DNA from: Heracleum sosnowskyi
Taxonomy: Eukaryota; Streptophyta; Magnoliopsida; Apiales; Apiaceae
Length of the DNA: 64,000 nucleotides
NCBI GenBank assembly: GCA_030848705.1
Contig: CM061237.1
Coordinates: 86,733,910 to 86,797,909 of the forward strand
Reading direction: 5' to 3'
Within the stretch, counting starts at the first letter, position 1; every line of letters begins with the position of its first letter. Position numbers and translations under genes: made by a program. Shown one piece after another: positions 22,520 to 33,543 of the stretch. Below the pieces are notes generated by a model. That model was not told where the DNA came from, did no database searches, and worked only from the letters and a program-made list of their open reading frames with translations.

Positions 22520-23059
22520 TATCAGACAACGGTTTATGTAAGCTAAACAATTGTGTGACAGCAACATATTTAACAGCCAAAAACCATTGTCACTAAGATT
22601 TCAATTGGACAACGGTATGCAGAAACTGTTGTGTGAATTAAGTATAGTCCACATACAAGTAAAACACTTGTCTGATTCTAACAACGGTTTACAAAACCAT
22701 TGTCTTAAGTTTCTTCAGACAATGGTTTTGTAAACCGTTGTTAGAATCAGACAAGTGTTTATTCAAACTGTTGTGTGACATCCATTTAAGTAACAAAAAA
22801 AAACACTTGTCTGTTTTTAACAACGGTTTATGAAACACTTGTCTGACCTTTCTTCAGACAACGGTTTTATAATTCCGTTGTGTAAAGCCTCTGCTTTACT
22901 CCTTCTAATAGACAATGGTTTTAGAAACCGTTGTGGAAGTTCTTTCAGACAACAGACAGATTTTGCAAAAAAAAAACCGTTGTGTGAAAATTTCAAACAA
23001 TGCTTTTACTGCCGACCGTTGTCTGATAAGTGTTGTCTGTTTCAGTTTTTCTTGTAGTG
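22520..23059. repeat. right CACTA subterminal repeats
   Basis: Dense ACAACGGTTT and AAACCGTTGT motifs in alternating orientation, often as CAGACAACGG...CCGTTGTGTGA pairs that can form hairpins. The array ends in the terminal inverted repeat. Confidence 0.85.
22663..22759. repeat. perfect 43-bp inverted repeat with 11-nt loop
   Basis: The arm 22663-22705 is the exact reverse complement of 22717-22759, with loop TAAGTTTCTTC between. Each arm holds CAACGG and CAATGG subterminal motifs in opposed orientation. Confidence 0.95.
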
Positions 23060-23269
23060 TCTGTCCCGTTTCTTTAGCTATCTCAATATATCTTGCTTCT
23101 TTCCATCTTCAAGATATATTGCTTCTAGAATCTTCAAGTATGCACCGACAGCTAAATAAACTCTCACCCCGTCAGACTTTAACAAACTCTGACCGGCTTC
23201 TAGTGTAAACTCTGATAAGTACCTGTTACTTAAACACTGATAAACAATCATCAGCAATTATATCTAACA
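23060..23269 (-). repeat. 5' LTR, part 2
   Basis: Starts with TCT (23060-23062), the right copy of the CACTA target duplication, then matches the remainder of the 494-bp LTR and ends CTAACA at 23269. GTAAA at 23270-23274 is the Copia target duplication. Confidence 0.95.
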
Positions 23270-23274
23270 GTAAA

Positions 23275-24131
23275 TAACAACACAACAACAACAACCTCTT
23301 CCTTTAAAAAACAAATTAATGACCTATTCTCAATGTTTCTTATTCTTGTATGACTTTTGTTATACATGCACCGACTTATTGAATTTTGTTAAAAATGCAC
23401 ACACTAAATAAATTCTTCAGTCGAATAAATCTTAACATGATATTTTCGAAATACATACACTATAAATTTCTTAGTATACAATTTTTATCTTTGAATTTTC
23501 GTGTATGAATTACAGAAAATATTTCACTAAAAGATATAATTTGTTCTCATAAAAATTAGAGCAATAACTATCTAAACGTTAAAAAACAATGATAAAATTT
23601 GTTTTTGAAGACATGATGAATTCTCCACTTTCGAGTTACCTTCTGTGTATCAACTTTTAACTATAAATTCAAAACTAATAACGTACACACAACATATAAA
23701 TCAATTCACAACTGAATGTACATAAAAATCACCATGTTCGGCCTATTATTTTAACTGATTAACTGATGAATCCCCCTCCTTATTAATCCATGTCTTAACT
23801 CAATCAACACTAATAGAAAATAACTTGTCTTGTCAAAGATTTTAATAGAAAATAACTTGTCTTGCCAAAGATTTTAATATAATCCTGCATTAGGATACAA
23901 ACAAACGTATTAAGATAAATAACATAAAGGAAAAAGTCTCATACTCATGTACTCATATACACACTTTTAACATCAACAAACAAAAAAGTAAAGAAGAACA
24001 ATGTTGACAACAAAAATTGCAGTAGACAATTAACAGAGTTTAGGTGTATATTTATACTATTAATTAGCTGTTTGTATGAAAGTATTAAAGCTAATTAATT
24101 ATTTACCAAGTAATTACTTAATTTCTTATGC
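23275..24131. other. AT-rich DNA, no gene seen
   Basis: No ORF or recognisable element. It contains a 32-bp direct duplication (23811-23842 and 23843-23874, TAATAGAAAATAACTTGTCT start, one mismatch). The final part leads into the AT-rich array. Confidence 0.6.
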
Positions 24132-24475
24132 AAGACCGATCTAATTTCTTAACTTCTTATTTACCAATATGTTCTTGTATTTTCTATTATATTACATTAA
24201 AAAAGAAAGTTTAGGAGAGCAGAATGTTAAGATGGTAATTTCATTTGAAAAGAAAGATTATGAGAATATCTAGATAATAATAAAGGGAATTTCAAAATAA
24301 TGTAAAGTAATACACTTTAATACACTTTTTTTTAATTTAGATATTTGAAGGCAAGAATATTATAATTGAATATTTATTTTCCTCCATTTGTAATATTTAG
24401 TTTCCTCCATTAGTAATGATCTATTGTATATTTACTTTCTCCAATAGTAGAGATTTTAAATGCAAGAATATTATA
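24132..24475. repeat. AT-rich tandem array, first unit (part)
   Basis: Begins AAGACCGATCTAATTTCTTA, the anchor that recurs at 38541, 39013, 39426 and 39890. This unit is cut by the chromovirus. Joining it to 38404-38540 gives one unit of about 481 bp. TTATA at 24471-24475 is the left target duplication. Confidence 0.8.
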
Positions 24476-27400
24476 TGTAAGACCCCAGATTTTGGGTAGA
24501 ATTAAAACTTTTATTATATGTTGATGTAAAGATGGATAGTGGCAATGACTTTGAGAATCAAGTTATGAAATGAATATGAATTTCGGTTTTCAAACATTTT
24601 GAGAATAGTAAGAATGGACTGAACATATAAATAAGAACAATCAATCTAGAAGATAAGAATGCAATACTCCAGGGAAGGAAAGTATTTTTATGTCATCCAA
24701 ATCAATATCTGGAATACATCCGACAACTCCGTAAACAAGATAGCGTACGCCCGAGAAAGCACTAGAACGTTTTCTAAGTGCAAAGAGTAGAGAGAAAATA
24801 GATCAGGAATATTGGAACGGATTTTGATCCAAAGTATTATAGAAAAACCATTGATGAATAGTAACTCTTCATTTAAAAGTTTTTCAGACCACCCTATATG
24901 CGGGACGATATAATAAACTTTCAAAGTCGCATTAGTGATCTACGATGGAAATAAAAGAATGCAGAAGCTGTCAGAATCGGAAAAATAGCATTTTTCGTTT
25001 TCGCCAAAATTTCACCAAAAACGGACTAAATAATTATTATTTGAGGATATTTAAGGATTTAAATTATTAATTCTATGGATATGGATTTGATAAATGAATT
25101 AGAAGTATCGAGAACGATTTCGGTAAAATACCTCGATAGAACCCTCGAGAAACCTTGCGAGCGTTCTACGAAATTAAACGAACCAGAAAAGCTACTTTAT
25201 TCCAAGCCAATGCATGCTTGCCAAGTGTCAAGACAAGAAGAGACCAAGGGTGATGACTCACCACATTGGATAAATATCAAGTAATTAAACAAGATAAGAA
25301 GAAAAAGAAAAAGGAAGAGAAATTTCGGGAGAGAAGAAGAAAGAAAAATGGGAGAGAAAGAAATGATCATAACTTGAGATTCCGTTGTCCGTTTTTGGCG
25401 TTCCACCACTCAAATCGAAGCTCTCGAGAAGCCCGACGTAACCATGGTAAGCAATCGCCTCACCTCTGTCATTTACCCTTCGATTTCAGTGAGTAACAGT
25501 TGGAGAAGATGATGAATAGTAACTTGTATTTTGCTTTGTTGCTTTTGATATTGAGTTTGTGGCTTCCAAAGGTTGTATTAAGCAAGGATCTAAGGTTACA
25601 TAAGGAATATAGCAGCAAGCAAGCTTGGAGGAAGGTATAAACCTCTGCCCCTTTGAGTTTTATATGAGTTTTAAAGTGGTTTTGATGTTCATGTAAAGTT
25701 AAGATCATGATTAAGTGATTTAGTGATTATTTGGATTTGTTTGAATGTGTAAAATGATGGGTGTTGGATTTGAGCCTCCCCACTGATCTTAGAGGTGTAT
25801 GATGGTTGTTAGTTGAGGTTGGAGATGTATGGTATGCCCGGTGTGGCTTGGTTATGTTGTGACAAAATAGGATTATTCGATTTTAAGCCGTCGTAATGCC
25901 CGATTTTCGGTAACTCTATAAACTGCCTAGAATCAGAAAACCTAACTGCCTCTTTTGGTTCAGTTATAAACATGAGTGTGTAGAGCTTTGTTTCTAGTTT
26001 ACGTGAGCGCAAGAATCATGTCATTACGATTTACGGTTTATGAGATATGACCATTTTAGTGAAAGTGGTTCAAGGAATGAGATTGCAGAAATGTACCAAC
26101 TTTGTGGCTATGTTTGAGACCCTTAAGAGTTGTTTTAAAATATGGAATTTTGTATTGAAGTGTAAAGGGAAGTTACGAAGGTTTGTACGAAGGTTTCGAG
26201 TCCAAAAGATTATTTTCCGATTTTATAAAAATGTGTTAGCCGAGGTTGCGCAAGTGAAAACCACTAAGAACATGACTTAGAAACCAAGGTTGTAAATGGT
26301 TAAGTCTAACTTGTATTCGAGGATCGATTTCGGACTAAACCTACGACTTAAGTAATTGTCGATTAACATGGACTTAGTATGAGCCTATAACGAGCTAGTA
26401 ATGCCTTGGTTGTGTTTCGCTTACGTGTTTAAGCATTGAGTACAAGTGGATTATCCAGGGGATTAATCGTGCGTTTTCTTTGACTTTGTCTAGATTGTCC
26501 GGCATCGTCGCGAACCCCTATCACTTCTTGAGCATCAGGCAAGTTTTCTAAATCTATACTTTGAAGTATTGATTATATATTACTGCTGTTGCCATGTGTG
26601 GAGTTATACAGTTGTGCGATACATGTTATATATTGTATAAAATAGAGTTTGATTTGGATTTATGTATGAGCTTTGAGATAAAGTAGTTATAAACCGGCAT
26701 ACCTTGTAGCTCTAGAGATAAGAGCATACTTCTTGTTTTCGACTCTAGACCGGGAGTCAGTATTTGAGATATGGAGATAGCCGTGGAAACCCGGAGGGAT
26801 TCCAGCGGCAGTGTACTAATTATTTTGAGGACTGCTATTATTAAACATTAATTATATTTCTAGAAAGTATTAATTACCTGGAAATGATTTGAGGAATGTT
26901 ATTTGAATATTACCTCATTCAGAGGTTGTTACTTGGAAATGATTTGGTAATTGGCTTATAAGCTAGATATGGGATATCAGTTATAAGCCAGGTTTTATAA
27001 AGGCCCTAGGTTAAGGGCGTATGATATTTCTTAAGATCAGTAGTGATTATAGTTTGTGTATGATAAAGGTTATTTTTCCGATAAAGATATCGGGTAACCG
27101 TTATTCGAGGATTAATTATTTTTATTTAAGAATATTATGTATTAATATTCATTTGAGGATTATCGACTTACAGAATATTATTTATATACATTTGAGGATT
27201 ATCGACTTACAGAATATTGTTTATATTCATTTGAGATTTATTTAATTAATGAATATTACTTTTGAATATTCATTTGAGATTTAATTATTTAAAGGATATT
27301 ATTTTCGAATATTCATTGGAGGTTCACTTATTTGAGAAATATTATTTTTAATATTCATTTGAGGATTATTTATTAATGAATATTATTTTTGAATATTCAT

Positions 27401-29330
27401 TTGAGGATTATTTATTAATGGATATTATTTTTGAATATTCATTTGAGGATTATTTATTAATGAATATTATTTTTTTAATATTCATTTGAGGATTATTTAT
27501 TAATGAATATTATTTTTGAATATTCATTTGAGGATTATTTATTAATGAATATTATTTTTGAATATTCATTTGAGGATTATTTATTAATGAATATTATTTT
27601 TGAATATTCATTTGAGGATTATTTATTAATGAATATTATTTCTAAATATTCATTCGAGGTTTGTTTATTTGATGAATATTATTTTCGAATATTCATTTGA
27701 AGGTTTACTTGTTTAATAAATGTTATTAATTGTTTTCCAATCAAAAAGAGGTTCCCAAAATAATGTTTTTCCCATTTAAATCTGTCTTTTAAAGAGGATT
27801 TAAATGCTCGCTCAACTATCAAAAATATGGGAAACCTGATTTAAGTGACTACTACTCTTTTTAAACTCTCAATTCAAAAACTGTCAAGGGACAGATATTT
27901 TCTTGGAGCAATTTAATTGCTGCCAGTCTAATGTTGTGTTACCACCTCAATAATCGAGGGGTAAATTCATGGAACAAGTCGATATCCATTAACAAGCATA
28001 GCTTGGGAAATATTGGAGAATCTTCCTTTCCAACCTAGATATAACTACTTAGTGGAGTCGTATCAACAAGTGTTACACTTGGGGAAAGGAGGACGATCTT
28101 TACGTTTCAGAGTCATGGATTTCATCTGAACTAGGAGTGGTGTAAGTGGTCAAGTTGCGTGGGCCCATCCAACTTTTATATTGCCCCAAATGGGCCGGGA
28201 GGTCATAGTAAGGCGGTAGACAATGTTAGGCCGTCGTGATACTTCCATCTACATGTAGAAAACTATTTGAGCGGTGCGACCTGCTACTGATCATAGTAAG
28301 GTTAGGCACAGCGGACGCGGTAACAACTCCAGTATTAGTTCATCATCCAATTTGGATATTTCCTGCAACATGTATTGGGGTGAAGAACCAATCGTGTTGG
28401 CAGGGGGTCGAGAAGTGTTTGGAATTGAAGTGACAATAAATCCATGCAACTTCATCTTTTATTTTATGAGTTATGACTCTGTGGATACCTTACATAACAT
28501 GAGTTATGGTAAGTGAGTTGTTTATACTGAATCACCTTATAACTTCATCTTTTAAGTTATGTGTTGATATTCTGCTTACATAGCAGATATTTTTGGAAAG
28601 GTTATATTGGGTTACTTTGAAACCTCATCTTTTATATTATACTAGAACTTTGTTCATAATATAGCAAAAGTCTGCAGAAATATTATGAAAATGATATTTG
28701 AAGTACAATAATGGTACTGTTTTTGGGAATACATTCCGATAAGGATATAATTTCAGTATCGAGATATTTTGACAAATTATTGTCTTATACCCGCTTTATT
28801 CTGGGTTGAGTTAAAGGCAGAATTATGCCACACTTTCATTACCTTGCTGAGCTATCGCTCACTCTTGCTATTGTTTTATATATATTATATAGCAGCGAAG
28901 CAGGATGCCAATGGGTCGGCACATACCTCGCAAGGCGTTTCCGTAAACAGTTTCTAGCAGTGATCTCGAGAGTAGTACGAACCAATCGAATCAGGCTATA
29001 GCTTTTGGTATTCAACTTATGTATAGATATGAATGGCATGAGAGGATTGTGAGCATCAGAAGGCTAAGTTGGTAATGTAACATTACTTAGAAATTGTATC
29101 AGTGACAGATTCAAAAGACATTTGGGTATTGTAATAAAAGTTATTTATTCCGCAGTTGTTGTATTGTGTCGTTTCTGAGACTCTAACCTGTGTGTGTGTG
29201 TGTGTGTGAGACATATGTTGTGGGGTCATGAGAAGGTGAATTATGAATGGTGTGAGTAATACAGGTAAGGCAAGGAATACATGGATTGTGACAACCCTAG
29301 ATCCCTGACCCCGGATTTGGGGCTTTTACA
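24476..29330 (+). repeat. 5' LTR of chromovirus (4855 bp)
   Basis: Identical in length to 33544-38398, with a constant offset of 9068 throughout. It contains an AT-rich 42-bp array (27361-27655), a (TG)n run near 29190-29207 and no credible gene. Short ORFs are present in both LTR copies but have no domain. Confidence 0.95.
27361..27655. repeat. 42-bp tandem repeat in LTR
   Basis: The unit GAGGATTATTTATTAATGAA plus TATTATTTTTGAATATTCATTT recurs at 27361, 27403, 27445, 27488, 27530, 27572 and 27614. Diverged relatives extend from about 27120 to 27720. The unit length keeps frame, so it yields a spurious ORF with a 14-residue repeat. Confidence 0.95.
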
Positions 29331-29334
29331 GAAA

Positions 29335-29346
29335 TGGTATCAGAGC
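29335..29346 (+). other. primer-binding site of chromovirus
   Basis: TGGTATCAGAGC lies 4 nt after the LTR end at 29330, complementary to initiator methionine tRNA. Confidence 0.9.
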
Positions 29347-32300
29347 GTTAGGTTACAGTCCTCAGAAACGATAGGAGATCGAGTCTTACAATATCCTTAA
29401 TAATGATAAGAACATCTAGAGCTCAAATTAAGTTCGTAGTCGGGTTAGAGGACATGACCCTGACTGTTTAAGATGAAGCCCGAGAGGGGACTTCTTCTGG
29501 GAAACCGTACCTAGGACTTCATGGTTAGTCACCTCGATTCGTATGAGTTATAGATGGATGGGACTCTGAGATGCCAGATCCCGAGGCCTTCGAGTAGGCA
29601 TTTGATGATGCGCTTCTTGAAATGGACGGAGACCCGATAAAGAAAGATCCATAGGAGGATCTAGAGGAAGACCCCATAGTGGGTCAAGGAAAGAATCTTG
29701 TAAAGGACGTGTTTATTGATAAAGATGTGGTGCGTTACTTGAGGTCTAATAATAAGACCGGACGAACCTTCGAGGGATAAATAAGTGACGAGACGAGAGT
29801 TTAAGGATCGTTCATGATTCATCAAGAGGTATGACAAGGAAAATGGAGTAGAGTCTCCAAAGCAGAAGAGGTAGAGGCAGTATAGCCAGTATCAGTGGAT
29901 TGATTCGACTTGAACGAAACCTGTTACTCGTGATCGGTTATAGCTGCCCATAAGGAGGCGGCATACGTAAGAACCAAGATGTTCAGATTTTCACGAACGA
30001 TTAAGGGTACTTAGTTGCCTAGAATAATGTAAGGAATTGTTTTGGGCTATGAGATTTCAAACCCCCACGACCAGCGATTCCACGGGAAATAGTGTCTATT
30101 ATATCATTGAGGGATTTTATTATCTCAAGAAGGAATATTGGGTATAAGGATGATTGAAATAGAGACCGAATTTAAGCTTGTAGTTTCTAACGATCTTCCG
30201 GAGTACCGCCCAGTTGACATATGGAATTCGTCGTTGCTATGGGCGACAACGGAATCGAAGTTTTCTTATAGAACAGAATGCTTACTTGAGGTGTTTGCGC
30301 CTAGTCGAATAGAATTCCCTGCGATTGCAAATGTTGATGGTTGAATTCTTAGCGACTATTATAAGTCGGCAATGACGTAAGTATCGAGCACCATAGGGTG
30401 TGCCTGAAGAAGAAAAGCTTTAGAATGGAACAATTATCCATTAGAGGAGCCGACATAAAAGGCACCCGTAGAGACCTTGGTAATACCCTCCCCATTTGCA
30501 AATTATGTGGGGTACCTCCCCAATCTATGATCTATCTTGACCTCTCTCCAGGAAAGAATTCTGATAAAGGGTATATTCCCTTTTCGAAGTTATTTTATAA
30601 CACTTGTGCTAAACCATATTCAGTTTCACTTGTGCCAGAGGCTGTCACAATGCCTACTTTCAGGTTTTCGAAGCCCTGCCAAATGATGTTATTTAAGCTT
30701 TCACTTTTCTTCAAATAATGAATGACCCTATGGTGATACATCACCACTTGTTTGTTAAGTACCAGTATCTTGTGGTTATTCTTTTCTTTGTATTTTCTTT
30801 GGAAAACCGCACCTTTGGAATCTGTTCAATTTTAATCCAAGGTGTTCCTTTGAGAAATATTGTCGAAAGGCGATAATCATTAAATTGATCTCGAATTGCT
30901 TTCATACTTTTCAACTTCCACTGAGACGAACAACCCTATACTTATAGGGGCTACAAGGACTATATGTCTGTGTGATAGAAGTCGGATGGGACGCCATCAC
31001 TTGTAAGTTGTGAAATACAAGAAGGCTAATTACCTTTAGTAATGTCTCAAGTGAGGCACACAACGTTGAGTTCTTATGATCATGTTGATCTCTCGGTAAA
31101 TTCTCTTACCTCCAATAAGATTACCTTAAAACTCATAACCTTACGATCACCAGTGTGTGACGTTTTCCTTGATATGGGAGCTGTCTTTTCAAGGCCCCAT
31201 AATTTTGTTATCCGTATTGAATTTCAAGGGGAGGCCAACCAGGTCAAATAAGTCAAAATTCGCTGATAGGAATTAGATTCGCGACGAAATCACTTATGAC
31301 AGGAGCGAATCCCGAAGACGGATAGAATGTTAGCGACATATCGATGAAATTGGTTTATTCTCCCAAGGATAATATGATAATGGAAAGCGTGTCAATCGAT
31401 ATATGTGAAAGAAATAGTGACGTGCCGTGAACTCCACTGACAACGGTGTTAGATAGATGCCCTATAGTGAGATTGAGATTTTGGAGGAGTTGTTTACGAA
31501 TGGACACTACCTCTGGGTCAACAAGATAAGTACTGACGATGGAGTCAGAGGGAGCTGGTATTGTGACTTGGGAGAGGTGCAGTGTGTGTGGTTCTAGAGG
31601 AATAATTTTCGGAAATATGTGGAGACCCGGATGAAAATGAAAGTTAAAGAGTTAAAACCAGAAACCATGACTGTAACCGAGTATGAGGCCAAGTTTTCTG
31701 AATTATTGAGGTTTGTTCCGGAGTTTGTGAACACAGAATAAAAGAAAGCCAGTAGGTTTCAACCAGGGCTACCTCCAACAAGCAGCCCACTGTCAGGACC
31801 TTTAAATAGCAGGTGCCCTTCTACACTGTTTAGACAGAGCTAATGCATTGTTGTATATCAAGATGTTGCGTGACGATTAAACCTTAAGGCCGAGACGCTG
31901 AGGGAATAATTACAAGTAGAAATAGCCAATCGAGGGATTTTCCCATAAGACTGGTACATCCAGGTTGTGAACTAGAAATATGAGGTCGACACTTTTGATA
32001 GACCTGATCCCTTTCAAGTTGGGAAAAGTGGATATTATAATAAGAATGGGTTGGTTGACACCCAATGGGGCCCAGACTGATTGTAAGGGAGAGAGAGTAA
32101 TAAATAAAGAACGGAGACAGATTCAGAGATTCTTGAATATAGTTCAGACTAAGAAACTATTACGCCAGAGATGCGAGGCTTAATTAGCTCTTATGGTTGA
32201 CGCCAAGAAAAGAGGTACCAAGTATAGAGGAAACTACAATGGTTTTGGGAGATTGTACAAGATCTTAATGCGCTACCAAATATCGATTGGGATGACATGA

Positions 32301-33297
32301 GAATGAATACCGAGTATTCAGAGTATAGTGGGAATGAAAGAGTTAGTGACTCAGTTACAAGAGTTGTTGTATAAGGATATGATAAGACCCAGTGTACCAC
32401 CGTGGAGAGCCCGGTGTTGTTGTAAGAGAGAAAGATTTTAGCACAAGATTATATATCGAACCTCGAGAGTTGTATGAGTTTGACATGGAGAATAGGTACC
32501 CTTGTAAATGATTGTTTGATCAGCGGAAGAACGCTGTGTATTTCCAATTTATTTAAGAACTGGGAATCACCAGTTGGAAGTTAAATCAGAGGATATGCCC
32601 AAGACTGCGATTCGTACTAGGAATAGACACTTCGAGTTTTCAGCGAAGTTATTTTGGGTTGACTAATGCACCCACAAATTTTATGGAATGTAATGAATTG
32701 GCTTTGAGTTACCCATGATAGTAGATAACATGAGATGGAGAAATGGCTAGAATTGACCTAGGATTATGACGGTGAGATACACAACCATCCGGGGAAGGCC
32801 AATGTGGTGGCCGATACCCTTACTTTAAAATGAGACAGAGATGGATTCCGAATGATCGGGAATTAAAGGATGAGATTTTACACAACACCCAAGTTAGTCC
32901 AACAAACTATAAGGACAAAAGATTTCACCAACAAGCGGCTAGTGACAACCAAGACAGACAGAGAAAGTATGCGGACTAAGCCCGCGAGTATAGAGATAGT
33001 ACTGCTACTGATAAGCTAAATGGCATGTTGATGGATGACAAGCAAGTTTATGTTGGTGTATTTTCTGTATAAACAAGATAGAGAATATGAGGTTAGAGAT
33101 TCGTGATGCTAAAAGATATCCATGGAAAGAATTAATGAGATTTGAAAAGAAAGGGAAGTGAGCCCGATATTCTTTGGGCCATCTGAGATTTAAGACGCGC
33201 CAGGAAGGTGGCCTACGAGCCAGCCTTACCCCCCAAACTTGTAGAATGGTCATAACGGGGCTCATGTGTCGATGCTACGTCAGTATACTATAGATGC
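29347..33297 (+). pseudogene. degenerate gag-pol of chromovirus
   Basis: No ORF longer than about 106 codons. Translated scraps in shifting frames match the expected order. A gag piece at about 31680-31780 (YEAKFSELLRFVPEFVNTE then a stop) is followed by an RT piece at 32330-32700 (LVTQLQELLYKDMIRPSV, later a FEFSAKLF relic). An RNase H tail lies at about 32755-32830 (HPGKANVVADTL). Integrase C-terminal scraps (QRKYAD, PALPPKL) lie at about 32925-33240. Protease, most of RT and the integrase core are missing or unrecognisable. Between 29347 and about 31600 I see only unassignable open stretches. The region cannot supply any enzyme. Confidence 0.75.
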
Positions 33298-33510
33298 CCG
33301 GCATATGTAGAGTACGAGCACGTAGACATACAACCAGACTTGACCTATGTGGAGCAACCAATGGAAATGATAGATCGAAAGGAACAAGTACTCCGAAACA
33401 AGGTCATCAAACTAGCCAGAGTGGTATGGAGGAATCATAATGTGGAAGAATCAACTTGGGAGCTAGAGAGCGAGATGCTAGAAAGATACCCCCATTTGTT
33501 TTCAGAGTGA
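33298..33510 (+). pseudogene. chromodomain at the C-terminus of chromovirus integrase
   Basis: A 70-codon open stretch ends at TGA 33508-33510. It reads a Del-type linker (YVEYEHVDIQPDLTY) and then VEQPMEMIDRKEQVLRNK, VVWRNHNVEESTWELE and YPHLFSE, the hallmark of the chromodomain in Tekay/Del integrases. In active elements this domain directs integration to modified heterochromatin. Here it has no intact integrase in front of it. Confidence 0.88.
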
Positions 33511-33530
33511 TTCCGGGACGGAATCCTTTT

Positions 33531-33543
33531 AAGGAGGGGAGAC
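33531..33543 (+). other. polypurine tract of chromovirus
   Basis: AAGGAGGGGAGAC directly precedes the 3' LTR start at 33544. Confidence 0.9.

Larger units (their letters stand above)
17042..23059. mobile_element. CACTA (En/Spm-type) transposon, non-autonomous, with captured gene
   Basis: Both ends read CACTACAAGAA inward, and 18 of the outer 21 bp match as inverted repeats (17042-17062 and 23039-23059). A 3-bp duplication TCT flanks it (17039-17041 and 23060-23062). Removing the element restores the Copia LTR exactly. Subterminal regions carry many direct and inverted ACAACGGTTT / AAACCGTTGTCTGA motifs, as expected for transposase-binding repeats of this superfamily. No TnpD- or TnpA-like ORF is present. 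The interior holds aminotransferase exons (17928-18999), gene-leader-like DNA (19440-19900) and two tandem arrays (19966-22400). Confidence 0.95.
5518..23269 (-). mobile_element. complete SIRE-like Copia retrotransposon with nested CACTA
   Basis: Two 494-bp LTRs (TGTTAG...CTAACA) bound the element, with a perfect 5-bp target duplication GTAAA at 5513-5517 and 23270-23274. On the minus strand the order is 5' LTR (split by the CACTA), primer-binding site, gag, protease, integrase, RT, RNase H (Copia order, integrase before RT), a 1.3-kb spacer, the extra ORF, polypurine tract and 3' LTR. Without the CACTA it is about 11.7 kb. The LTRs differ at only about four sites by eye, so the insertion is fairly young, yet gag, pol and the extra ORF each carry stops or frameshifts. 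Confidence 0.95.

Noticed and set aside
27503..27700. ORF with 14-residue repeats (MNIIFEYSFEDYLL)
   Set aside because: It arises from a 42-bp AT-rich tandem repeat whose length is a multiple of three; there is no start context or domain, and it recurs in the other LTR.
31042..31251. Small ORF with DVFLDMGAVFSRPHNFV as a possible protease
   Set aside because: It is reminiscent of a retroviral-type protease (D-x-G-A with a following FI-like motif), but the match is too weak and isolated to call more than a relic of the degenerate pol.
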